Assembly (NCBI RefSeq): GCF_001590795.1
Contig: NZ_JXDL01000001.1
Location: 3,583,780-3,647,779, forward strand
Origin: Bradyrhizobium sp. AT1
GTDB taxonomy: Bacteria > Pseudomonadota > Alphaproteobacteria > Rhizobiales > Xanthobacteraceae
Direction: 5' to 3'
DNA length: 64,000 nucleotides
In this document: positions 19,876 to 27,290 of the stretch, one piece after another
Layout: each line of letters opens with the position of its first letter
Numbering within the stretch: position 1 is the stretch's first letter
Translations under genes and position numbers: made by a program
Notes under the pieces: generated by a model
The model's database searches: none
Seen by the model: only the letters and a program-made list of their open reading frames with translations
Told to the model about the DNA's origin: nothing

Positions 19876-21267
19876 CTAGTTTTTCGCATGACGTGCCGCT
19901 TCCCGCCCCGCGATCCGTCCGAACACGCTGCCGATGGTCATGCCCATGCCGGCGGCATAGCCCTTGCCGAGCACGTTGCCGGCCATGATCTCGCCGGCCG
20001 CGAACATGTTGGCGGACGGCTTGCCGTCAGCCATCAGCATCCGCGCCTCCTTGGTCACGCGCGTGCCGAGATAGGTGAAGGTGATGCCGGGCCGCACCGG
20101 ATAAGCGAGATAAGGCGGCGTCTCGATCCTGCGCGCCCAATGCGTCTTGGGTGGCGTGATGCCCTCGGTCACGCAATCATCCAGGATGGTGTGGTCGAAG
20201 GTGCCGGGCCGCACCGCGGCGTTGAATTCTGTGATGGTCTTTTCCAGCGCGGCCGGATCGAGCTCGAGCTTGCCGGCAAGCTCGGCAATTGTTTGCCCGG
20301 CGATCGGCGGGAACAAGGTCGGCATGAAACTGGTGACGACCGTGGAATCGAAGATGATGTAGGCGATCTGATCGGGTTGCGCCGCGACCAGCCTGCCCCA
20401 GATGGCGTAGCGCTTCGGCCAGATGTCCTCGCCTTCGTCGTAGAATCGCTCAGCGTGCTTGTTGACGACGATCCCGAACACGACGGAGTCATGCCGTGTG
20501 ATGATGCCGCCGTCGAATTTCGGCGCGCGGGCGTCGATCGCGACCGCATGGCACTGGGTGGGATCGCCGACCTGCTGCACGCCCTTGTCGAGCAGCATCT
20601 TCAAAATGGAGCCGCGATTGTAGGGCGTGCCGCGGATCAGGAAATTGTCGGCAGCCTCGCCCCAATATTGCTTGAGCCATTCGATATTGGCCTCGAACCC
20701 GCCGGCGGCCGCGACCAGCGAGGTCGCGCGGATCTCGGTCTCGCCCTTGACCGGCCGCTTGAGGCGCGCGGCCAGGAACATGCCGTCCTCGATCACGAGG
20801 TCAGTGACCTCGGCATCATATTCGACATCGACGCCGAGCCGTTCGGCGGTCAGATAGAGCGCGTTCAGCATCGCGCGGCCGCCGCCGAGGAAGAACGAAT
20901 TGGTGCGGCCGAGGCTCAGCGTGCCACCGAGCGAGGGCTGCCATCGCACGCCCTGCTCCACGATCCAGTTCAAAATGTCCTTGGACTCCCGGATCATGTG
21001 CCGCGCGAGCACCTCGTCGGTCTGCCCGCCGGTGACGCGCAAGAGATCCTCCCAAAATTCCTCCTCGGTGTAGGGACCTGTCAGGATTTCGGTGGCGGCG
21101 TCATGGGCGCAGCGCATGTTGCGGGTGTGGCGAGTGTTGCCGCCGCGATAGAACTTCGGCGCGCCTTCGAGCACCAGCACGGACGCGCCGCCGCGCCGCG
21201 CCGCGATCGCCGCGCACAGCGCCGCGTTGCCGCCGCCGATCACCAGCACGTCGTATTTGCTGCTCAT
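19876..21267 (-). CDS. tcuA: FAD-dependent tricarballylate dehydrogenase TcuA
   Basis: 463 residues. Fumarate reductase/succinate dehydrogenase flavoprotein family: FAD-binding VLVIGGGNAALCAAIAAR at the N-terminus (GxGxxA type), a conserved GGNTRHTRN segment, TSLVAAAGGFEANIEW, and a C-terminal GEIMAGNVLGKGYAAGMGMTI flavin-binding region. It oxidises tricarballylate to cis-aconitate in the characterised pathway; a related tricarboxylate substrate is possible. First gene of the operon, divergent from a GntR gene with a palindrome in between. Confidence 0.9.
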   Translation of the reverse strand: MSSKYDVLVIGGGNAALCAAIAARRGGASVLVLEGAPKFYRGGNTRHTRNMRCAHDAATEILTGPYTEEEFWEDLLRVTGGQTDEVLARHMIRESKDILNWIVEQGVRWQPSLGGTLSLGRTNSFFLGGGRAMLNALYLTAERLGVDVEYDAEVTDLVIEDGMFLAARLKRPVKGETEIRATSLVAAAGGFEANIEWLKQYWGEAADNFLIRGTPYNRGSILKMLLDKGVQQVGDPTQCHAVAIDARAPKFDGGIITRHDSVVFGIVVNKHAERFYDEGEDIWPKRYAIWGRLVAAQPDQIAYIIFDSTVVTSFMPTLFPPIAGQTIAELAGKLELDPAALEKTITEFNAAVRPGTFDHTILDDCVTEGITPPKTHWARRIETPPYLAYPVRPGITFTYLGTRVTKEARMLMADGKPSANMFAAGEIMAGNVLGKGYAAGMGMTIGSVFGRIAGREAARHAKN

Positions 21268-21345
21268 GCCGTCCGCCCGATGCGACGAAGTTGGAGACAT
21301 TCTGCGCGCCGGCGGCCGCGGTCAACCAGGCCGCCATTGCGTACT

Positions 21346-21357
21346 TTTGTATACAAA
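21346..21357. promoter_or_regulatory. GntR operator-like palindrome
   Basis: TTTGTATACAAA, a perfect 12-bp palindrome between tcuA (start 21267) and the divergent GntR gene (start 21424), followed at 21359 by a second ATATAC half-site. The TGTATACA core fits operators of FCD-type GntR proteins. Confidence 0.65.
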
Positions 21358-21423
21358 GATATACATTGGCGGGACAAGCGCCATCTTCGCATGGGCAGGA
21401 TGCGCTTTGCGTTCCGAGGACAA

Positions 21424-22119
21424 ATGGCCAGACGCCCGGCAAAGGCAGGCGGACCGATCGTGCGGAGCGGCGGCATTGCGCTGGGCGAAGCCGTATTCCG
21501 CTCGCTGTGCGAAGCGCTGCAGGCCGGCAGCTACCGCGCCGGCGACCGCCTGCGCGAGGAAGAGGTCGCGCAGCGGCTGAAGGTCAGCCGCACGCCGGTG
21601 CGCGAAGCGTTGGGCCGGCTCGCCGCACGCGGCTTTGTCGAGCCCGCCGGCGGCCGCGGCGTGATCGTCCGCGACCTCGACATCTCGGAGGTGCTCGAGC
21701 TCTACGCCATGCGCGAGATCATGGAGGGTGCCGCGGCGCGCCTTGCCGCCGAACATGCCTCGCCGCCCGAGATCGACGCGCTCCGAGACATCGAGCAGGC
21801 TTTTGTCGAGGCCTCGACGACGGACGCCGCCGAGATGGCAAGAGAAAGGGCAAGGCTGAACCGCGCCTTCCATGAAGCGATCTGCCGCGCCGCGCGCAAT
21901 CGCTATCTCGACAACGCTTCACGGGAATTGCAGGACTGGATCGCCCTGCTCGGCCCGACCACCTTCACCGTATCGGGTCGCCCCTCGACCAGCCACGCCG
22001 AGCATCAGGCCATCATCGAAGCCATCGCCGCGCGCGACGGCGACAAGGCCGAGCAGCTTGCGCGCGCGCATATCCGCGAGGCGCTGCGCTGCCGGCTGAA
22101 GCTGCTGCAGAAGCAGTAG
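21424..22119 (+). CDS. GntR-family regulator (FCD type) of the tcu operon
   Basis: 231 residues. N-terminal winged helix (about 18-85): AGDRLREEEVAQRLKVSRTPVREALGRLAARGFV, the standard GntR signature. The C-terminal FCD helical domain includes LYAMREIMEGAAARLAAEHA and NRAFHEAICRAARN, and three metal-type histidines look present. The ATG at 21424 is chosen for the GAGGA 6 bases upstream; ATGs at 21391 and 21400 are alternatives. Divergent from tcuA, whereas the tcu regulator described in Salmonella is LysR type. Confidence 0.88.
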   Translation: MARRPAKAGGPIVRSGGIALGEAVFRSLCEALQAGSYRAGDRLREEEVAQRLKVSRTPVREALGRLAARGFVEPAGGRGVIVRDLDISEVLELYAMREIMEGAAARLAAEHASPPEIDALRDIEQAFVEASTTDAAEMARERARLNRAFHEAICRAARNRYLDNASRELQDWIALLGPTTFTVSGRPSTSHAEHQAIIEAIAARDGDKAEQLARAHIREALRCRLKLLQKQ

Positions 22120-22120
22120 G

Positions 22121-22876
22121 CTACCGTCGTGCCCGGCGCGGAGCACGCGCATCGTCGGCCGCGCGGGCCAGCGCAGCATCGAGAGCTTCAGTCGGCCCGC
22201 CCAGCGCGCGCGTCAGCCGGACAGCGGCCTTCAGCAGCAGCGACGTCATCGTCTTGATGTTGTCGCGCGTGAACCGCGGCTTCGGCCCCGAGAGCGACAA
22301 CGCGCCGACGCATTTTCCGCCGGGACCGAACACCGGGCAGGCCAGCCCGGCGCAATCAGGATCACGCTCGCCGAAGGACACGGCGATGCAGTCCTCGCGA
22401 ATCTCGTCATGGCCCTCGCCTTTTTCGCCGTCGAAGGCGAGGATGACCCGGCCGGCCGCACCGCGGTCGAGCGGCAGCAGCATGCCTGCCTCGACCCGGT
22501 CGAGCGTCGAATGCTGGGAATCGACGCGGAAGACGCAGAGCCTGCGCTTGGCGTCATGCCTCACGTGGTACGAGGGGCTTTCGGTGCCGTCGGCCACGAG
22601 TTGCCGCAACAGCGGCATGACCCGGTCATGCAGATTGTTGCTGCGCTGATAGACGGCACCGAGACGGAACGGCGTCGGGCCAAGATGGTAGCGTCCGTCG
22701 GCGAACTGGACGAGATAGCCGAATTCCTGCAGCGACGTCATCAGCCGCAGCAGCGTGCTTTTGTACATCTTGGTGCGCCGGGCGAGCTCTGCCAGCGTCA
22801 TCGGCTCCGGCGCATCCTCGAAGGCCGCCAGGATGCTCAGAGCGCGGTCGACGGCTGCGACGCCGGGCGAAGGCAT
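22121..22876 (-). CDS. IclR-family regulator
   Basis: 251 residues. Winged helix-turn-helix at 8-70 (MTLAELARRTKMYKSTLLRLMTSL) and an IclR effector domain with LDRGAAGRVILAF and CIAVSFGERDPDCAGLACPVFG. Convergent with the GntR gene; the stop codons are 1 base apart. It is the last gene of the 26338-22121 operon and probably controls it through the inverted repeat at 26354. Confidence 0.88.
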   Translation of the reverse strand: MPSPGVAAVDRALSILAAFEDAPEPMTLAELARRTKMYKSTLLRLMTSLQEFGYLVQFADGRYHLGPTPFRLGAVYQRSNNLHDRVMPLLRQLVADGTESPSYHVRHDAKRRLCVFRVDSQHSTLDRVEAGMLLPLDRGAAGRVILAFDGEKGEGHDEIREDCIAVSFGERDPDCAGLACPVFGPGGKCVGALSLSGPKPRFTRDNIKTMTSLLLKAAVRLTRALGGPTEALDAALARAADDARAPRRARR

Positions 22877-22884
22877 GTCGTCTC

Positions 22885-23766
22885 CTATTGAGGAAATCCG
22901 GAGGGATCGATCAGCTTTGCGATGACGGGAAAATACGCATCCCCCATGCCCTTGTCGATCGTCTCCTGGAAGATCTCGCGCATCAGCGCCGCGCCGCGCA
23001 GATTCAGCCCGGCCTGCGCACCCAGCTCCAGCGCGTAGGAGAGATCCTTCATGGCATATTCAGTCGAGAAGGCCCGCAGCGGAAACTCTTTGGCGACAAT
23101 CGCCTTCATGCCGTGGTTGCGCAGGGCAAAGCTGTCCGCCGAGCCTTTCGACAGCGTCTCCAGCAGCAGCTTCGGCTCGACGCCGCTGTGCTTGGCGAGC
23201 GCGACGGCCTCCGCCAGCGCGTTGACGGTCTCGAACAGCACCATGTTGTTGAGGATCTTCGTCACCTGGCCCGCGCCGGTTCCGCCGCAGAGTGTGACAT
23301 CGGAGGCGAAATGCCGGATCAGCGGCTCAACCTCCGCGAACTGCTCCGCCGTCGCGCCGACCATGACGCTGAGGGTGCCGTCCTGCGCGGCCTGGCGTGT
23401 GCGCGCGATCGGTGCATCGATCCAGAGCGCGCCCTTCGCGGCGAGTTGCTCGGCGAACGACCGGGTCTGACCGACGTCAGAGGTGCCGAGGTCAATCACG
23501 GTCTGGCCGCGCTTGATGGCCGGCAAGATGCCGGCGAATACCGACATCACGTGCCTGGCACTGGGCAGGCACAGGAATATCGTCTCGCTGCCGCCGACGA
23601 CATCCGCGATCGATGTCGTCGCCGTCGCACCATCAGCCGCGATGCGCGCCAATGGCTCAGCGGCAAGGTCAAACGCAAGGACCGTTCGCCCGCTCTTGCG
23701 CAGCAGGTTGCGACAGATCGGCTCGCCCATGACGCCGAGACCGATGAACCCGATTGAACCGGACAT
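22885..23766 (-). CDS. NAD(P)-dependent beta-hydroxyacid dehydrogenase
   Basis: 293 residues of the 3-hydroxyisobutyrate dehydrogenase family. Dinucleotide motif GFIGLGVMGEPICRNLL at the N-terminus, the substrate-binding segment LWIDAPIARTRQAAQDGTLSVMVG (D-A-P-[IV]), and the catalytic Lys in GAGQVTKILNNMV. It oxidises a 3-hydroxy acid to a semialdehyde or keto acid; the substrate is not set by sequence. In an operon with an ABC binding protein and a hydrolase, so it may act on the imported compound. Confidence 0.88.
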   Translation of the reverse strand: MSGSIGFIGLGVMGEPICRNLLRKSGRTVLAFDLAAEPLARIAADGATATTSIADVVGGSETIFLCLPSARHVMSVFAGILPAIKRGQTVIDLGTSDVGQTRSFAEQLAAKGALWIDAPIARTRQAAQDGTLSVMVGATAEQFAEVEPLIRHFASDVTLCGGTGAGQVTKILNNMVLFETVNALAEAVALAKHSGVEPKLLLETLSKGSADSFALRNHGMKAIVAKEFPLRAFSTEYAMKDLSYALELGAQAGLNLRGAALMREIFQETIDKGMGDAYFPVIAKLIDPSGFPQ

Positions 23767-23789
23767 TCCGTACTCTCCCTCAAAATCCC

Positions 23790-23822
23790 GCGGCCGGGCG
23801 GATGGCGGTCCCGCCCGGCCGC
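23790..23822 (-). repeat. Intercistronic hairpin after binding-protein gene
   Basis: Perfect 12-bp stem (GCGGCCGGGCGG and its complement) with a 9-base loop, just downstream of the stop codon of the binding-protein gene and before the dehydrogenase start. It probably raises binding-protein output by mRNA stabilisation or partial termination; on the minus strand it is followed by GGGATTTTG. Confidence 0.55.
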
Positions 23823-23827
23823 CCCAC

Positions 23828-25024
23828 TTACTTCACCAGCGGGCAACCGCCTTCGCTCATGGGCCGGAACACCTCTTCGCCCGGCTTGGAGCTGACGACC
23901 CGATAGTAGTCATACTTGTACTTGGACTCCTCGGGCTTCTTCACCTGCACGAGATGCATGGTGTGCAGCACGCGCCCGTCGGGGCGGATGACGACATCCT
24001 TGTTGTACATGTCGTTCACCTTCAGCTCGTGCATCTTGGCGGCCACCGCCGTCGCATCAGTCGTACCGGCTGCTTTCACGGCGGCGAGGTAGTGGTGGAC
24101 CCCGCTATAGACCCCGGCCTGCACCATGCTGGCGACCTTGCCGTCCATCAGGCCGGCATAGCGCTTCGACCAGGCCCGGGTTTGATCGTTGAGGTCCCAG
24201 TAGAACGAGGTCGTCACCTGCAGGCCCTGTGTCACTTTCAGCCCGAGCGAATTCACGTCGGTGATGAACACGAGCAGACCGGCCAGCTTCTGGCCGCCCT
24301 CGACGATGCCGAATTCACCTGCTTGCTTGATCGCGGTCTGCACGTCCGCGCCCGATGTCGCGAGGCCGACGACGTCGGCTTTCGAGCCCTGCGCCTGCAA
24401 CAGGAATGAGGCAAAGTCGGCGGTGCCGAGCGGATGCGCAGCCGAGCCGATCACCTTGCCGCCCGCCGTCTCGATGAACTTGGTGGCGTCGCGCTGCAGC
24501 GCGTGGCCGAAGGCATAGTCGGCGGTCACGAAATACCAGGTCTTGCCGCCGGCGCGCGTGATTGCATCGCTGGTCAGCTTCGACAGCGCGTAGGTGTCGT
24601 AGTTGAAGTGGAAGCTCACCGGGGAACAGGACTTGCCCGTGAAATCGGACGAGCCGGGGCCGGAGATGACGAAGATCCTGTTCTTCTGCTTGGCGACTTC
24701 GAGGATGGCAAAGCCGGCCGAGGACGCCGCGCCGTCCGCGATCATGTCGACGCCCTCATTGTCGAACCATTTTCGCGCGGTGGCCGCCGCGATGTCCGGC
24801 TTGTTCTGGTGGTCGGCCGAGACGATCTCGATCTTCTTGCCGAGCAGCTCATTGCCGAAATCCTCCGCCGCGAGCTTTGCCGCGGCAATCGAGCCGCGTC
24901 CGCCATTGTCGGCGAACACGCCGGACTGGTCGTTGAGCACGCCGATCCTGATGACATTGTCGGCTGCGAATGCCGCACTCGTTTGCGCGGCCAGAACGGC
25001 CGCCATCATCCAACGCAACTTCAT
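23828..25024 (-). CDS. Branched-chain-amino-acid-type ABC substrate-binding protein
   Basis: 398 residues with signal peptide (cleavage near AFAADN). Periplasmic-binding type I protein of the LivJ/HAAT family: IRIGVLNDQSGVFADNGG start, VSADHQNKPDIAAATARKWF, and C-terminal YDYYRVVSSKPGEEVF. The same architecture recurs at 45197 and 61903. No permease or ATPase genes accompany it, so it either serves a transporter encoded elsewhere or acts as a sensor. The ligand is unknown; the operon holds a hydrolase and a dehydrogenase. Confidence 0.9.
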   Translation of the reverse strand: MKLRWMMAAVLAAQTSAAFAADNVIRIGVLNDQSGVFADNGGRGSIAAAKLAAEDFGNELLGKKIEIVSADHQNKPDIAAATARKWFDNEGVDMIADGAASSAGFAILEVAKQKNRIFVISGPGSSDFTGKSCSPVSFHFNYDTYALSKLTSDAITRAGGKTWYFVTADYAFGHALQRDATKFIETAGGKVIGSAAHPLGTADFASFLLQAQGSKADVVGLATSGADVQTAIKQAGEFGIVEGGQKLAGLLVFITDVNSLGLKVTQGLQVTTSFYWDLNDQTRAWSKRYAGLMDGKVASMVQAGVYSGVHHYLAAVKAAGTTDATAVAAKMHELKVNDMYNKDVVIRPDGRVLHTMHLVQVKKPEESKYKYDYYRVVSSKPGEEVFRPMSEGGCPLVK

Positions 25025-25040
25025 AACTTACGCCTCCCGT

Positions 25041-25898
25041 TTACAATCTTTGCTTATCGAGGATGTCTTGCAGAACCGGCGCGATGTAGCGCCGGAACTG
25101 CTCTGGATTTTCACTCATTGGAAAATGTCCGAGCCGCTCCATCACGGTCGCCTTCGCGCCGGGAATGCCGGCGGCGGTGCGCAGCGTGTCCTCCGGCGTG
25201 CAGGAGAAATCGTACTCGCCGGTGAGGAGATAGAGCGGACACGCATTGACGTCGATGTTGCCGGTGCGTCCGCGCAGATCGCCGTCGACGCGATAGAAGT
25301 AAAGATCGCCCTTGAAGATGCCTGGGCCGCCCTGCTTGTAGCCCCACAGCGTCTCATGACGCGCGACTTCCGGACCATTCGGCGCGATCAATCCCGATAC
25401 CAGGGCAGCGCAGACCTCGCCGCCATGGACGTCGGGCCGGTTCAGCCATGCCGTGTCGTACCAGGGTTGCTGGAAGTCCGCCGCCTCCAGCCCGACCAAG
25501 GCGCGGAATTCGCGCGCATGTTCGATGGCGAGATTGAGCACGATGCGGCCGCCGATCGAGCAGCCCATCACCACCGGCCGATCCAATCCGAGCGCGTTGC
25601 AGAACGCGCGAATGGTCGCGGTATAGCTCGCCGTCGTCAGCCGGTATTCGCTGCCATATTGGCTGTCGGGCGGATTGGACTTGCCGTGCCACGGCATGTC
25701 GAAGGCGATGACACGAAAATCCCTGGTGAACTCGTCATCCACGAGCAGATGACGCCACTGCCGCGCGTCCGAGCCGGCGGTGTGCAGACAGACCAACGGA
25801 ATGCCGCTGCCGTTTTCCTCGAAATAGATCCGGTTGATTTCGCCTTCGATCTCGACATGCAGGTAGCGACCGACGATCGGCTCGATGAAGCCGCTCAT
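25041..25898 (-). CDS. Alpha/beta hydrolase
   Basis: 285 residues from the ATG at 25898. Oxyanion region LVCLHTAGSDARQW, DMPWHGKSNPP, nucleophile elbow VVMGCSIGGRIVLNLA (G-C-S-I-G), and catalytic His in MERLGHFPMSENPEQF near the end. Cytosolic, without a signal peptide. Resembles ester and C-C bond hydrolases of aromatic or lactone pathways. It overlaps the upstream 147-codon gene by 4 bases (ATGA), so the two are translated together. Confidence 0.88.
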   Translation of the reverse strand: MSGFIEPIVGRYLHVEIEGEINRIYFEENGSGIPLVCLHTAGSDARQWRHLLVDDEFTRDFRVIAFDMPWHGKSNPPDSQYGSEYRLTTASYTATIRAFCNALGLDRPVVMGCSIGGRIVLNLAIEHAREFRALVGLEAADFQQPWYDTAWLNRPDVHGGEVCAALVSGLIAPNGPEVARHETLWGYKQGGPGIFKGDLYFYRVDGDLRGRTGNIDVNACPLYLLTGEYDFSCTPEDTLRTAAGIPGAKATVMERLGHFPMSENPEQFRRYIAPVLQDILDKQRL

Positions 25899-26338
25899 GA
25901 CAGGCCTCCAAAACCGTTCCGCCTGGGCAGAGCCAGCAGATCCTTGAAATACTGAAGATGTGTCATGAAGGGATGCAGATCGCCTTCGAGGGTTGCCTGC
26001 CCGCGCTTGGTCAGGGCCAGGAGATCGTGCCAGCCCGCGGGCGGCATCTTCTGCCAATGGGCGGCGAAGGCAGCGGGCGTCGCGCGATAGGAGAAGCGCC
26101 AGGAGCGCATCAGTACCGGCGCCGGAATCATATCCACGATCCGTCCGGCCCGAATGGCCAGGTGAAATGGCTGCGTGCTCGGCCCGAGCTGGCAATCCAC
26201 GTCGAGCGAGCGGCCACGGGCGATCAACGCTTCATCGCGGGCCAGTAAATCGGGAATCGTTTTGAAAGCCGCGGTGACCGTTTCCGGCTTGAAGGGCACC
26301 GGCGAGCCGTGATCTTGACGGATACGTTCGGACTCCAT
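25895..26338 (-). CDS. Hypothetical protein, SCP2-like
   Basis: 147 residues from the ATG at 26338. The body alternates short strands and helices, in the pattern of SCP2-type lipid-binding proteins (SLDVDCQLGPSTQPFHLAIRAGRIVDM, then WHDLLALTKRGQATLEGDLHPFMTHLQY), but the match is by eye only. First gene of the IclR operon, coupled to the hydrolase by an ATGA overlap. It may present or bind a hydrophobic substrate. Confidence 0.65.
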   Translation of the reverse strand: MESERIRQDHGSPVPFKPETVTAAFKTIPDLLARDEALIARGRSLDVDCQLGPSTQPFHLAIRAGRIVDMIPAPVLMRSWRFSYRATPAAFAAHWQKMPPAGWHDLLALTKRGQATLEGDLHPFMTHLQYFKDLLALPRRNGFGGLS

Positions 26339-26353
26339 CGTTCGCACTCCCTG

Positions 26354-26374
26354 CTGTTCTACTAGATAGAACAG
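26354..26374. promoter_or_regulatory. Inverted repeat upstream of IclR-controlled operon
   Basis: CTGTTCTA, 5-base spacer, TAGAACAG: a perfect 8-bp dyad 15 bases upstream of the first gene of the operon, followed by a TATTCTATTTCTGTTG patch that repeats part of the half-site. The only AT-rich, symmetric stretch in the 26339-26584 gap, so it is the likely promoter/operator; the bound protein is inferred to be the IclR product. Confidence 0.5.
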
Positions 26375-26584
26375 TATTCTATTTCTGTTGTACTTCTATA
26401 CAGGGCTGGTGAGCGAACTCAAGTGCACGACCTCGGAGAGCTTCAGGTCCTGCTGGCCGTGCGATCGGCGGTGAGCGCGACGAGCGCCGTCATCTGATTG
26501 ATTTCATCCGCCTCGCCGGCAGCTCCGGGCAGGATCGCGAAGCACAGCAGCACTGGCCGCCTGATCATCCCGCCCCCATGGCCG

Positions 26585-27058
26585 TTACGCCAGCACGTCC
26601 GCAACGACCGCTTTCACGACGTCTCTTACGTTGGCAGGCTTGAGCCGCACCTGCAGGCCGCGCTGGCCACCATTGATATAGACGAGATCATGCGCGAGCG
26701 CGCTCTGCTCGATCACGGTTTGCACGGGCTTGCGCTGCCCGAACGGGCTGATGCCGCCGACCTTGTAGCCGGTGACACGCTCGGCCTCGGCCGGCTTCAT
26801 CATCTGCGCCGACTTGCCGCCCGCGGCCGCCGCAAGCTTCTTCATCGAGACTTCCTGGTCGGACGGAACGACGACGCAGACCGGCTTGCCGTCCACCAGC
26901 GCCATCAGCGTCTTGAGGACGCGCCCCGGGTCTTCACCGAGCGCGGCGGCGGCCTGGAGGCCGATGCTCTCGGCGTCAGGATCGTAGTCGTAGGTGTTGA
27001 CGGTAAAGGCGACGCCGGCGGCGGTGAGCGCGCGGGTGGCTGGAGTGACTTTGGACAT
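26585..27058 (-). CDS. ybaK: Cys-tRNA(Pro)/Cys-tRNA(Cys) deacylase, YbaK/EbsC family
   Basis: 157 residues, typical length. Trans-editing factor that hydrolyses Cys from mischarged tRNA-Pro. Family features: start PATRALTAAGVAFTVNTYDY, the catalytic-Lys stretch DPGRVLKTLMALVDGKPVCVVVPSD, and late GYKVGGISPFGQRKPVQTVID-like segment (KVGGISPFGQ). Single gene between the IclR operon and the formate dehydrogenase region. Confidence 0.94.
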   Translation of the reverse strand: MSKVTPATRALTAAGVAFTVNTYDYDPDAESIGLQAAAALGEDPGRVLKTLMALVDGKPVCVVVPSDQEVSMKKLAAAAGGKSAQMMKPAEAERVTGYKVGGISPFGQRKPVQTVIEQSALAHDLVYINGGQRGLQVRLKPANVRDVVKAVVADVLA

Positions 27059-27134
27059 GGGTGATATCTACCACCGTCATCGCGGGGAGCGAAGCGGCGA
27101 CGAGGTGGGTACGACCGCCCGCTACACCCTCAAT

Positions 27135-27260
27135 GTCGTCCCTGCGAAAGCAGGGACCCATAACCCCAGGGAGCAGTTAGGCGAAGACTCGTTGTTCGGT
27201 ACCACGTCCGTCCGCAACGGGAGATCACGCGGTATGGGTCCCGGCGTTCGCCGGGACGAC
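27135..27260. repeat. Paired palindromic REP-type element
   Basis: A 28-base arm at 27135-27162 (starts GTCGTCCCTGCG) and its inverted partner at 27233-27260 (ends GCCGGGACGAC), 25 of 28 positions complementary, each arm also containing its own small hairpin. This is the layout of the REP/RPE-like elements scattered in Bradyrhizobium and Rhodopseudomonas genomes. It fills the gap between ybaK and fdh. Confidence 0.7.
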
Positions 27261-27290
27261 AGCTGTGCCACCTAATGCCGGCGGCGTTCG

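Noticed and set aside
19888..21423. Long plus-strand extension upstream of the GntR gene
   Set aside because: Runs antisense to tcuA; the GntR fold begins only after 21424, where a ribosome site is present.
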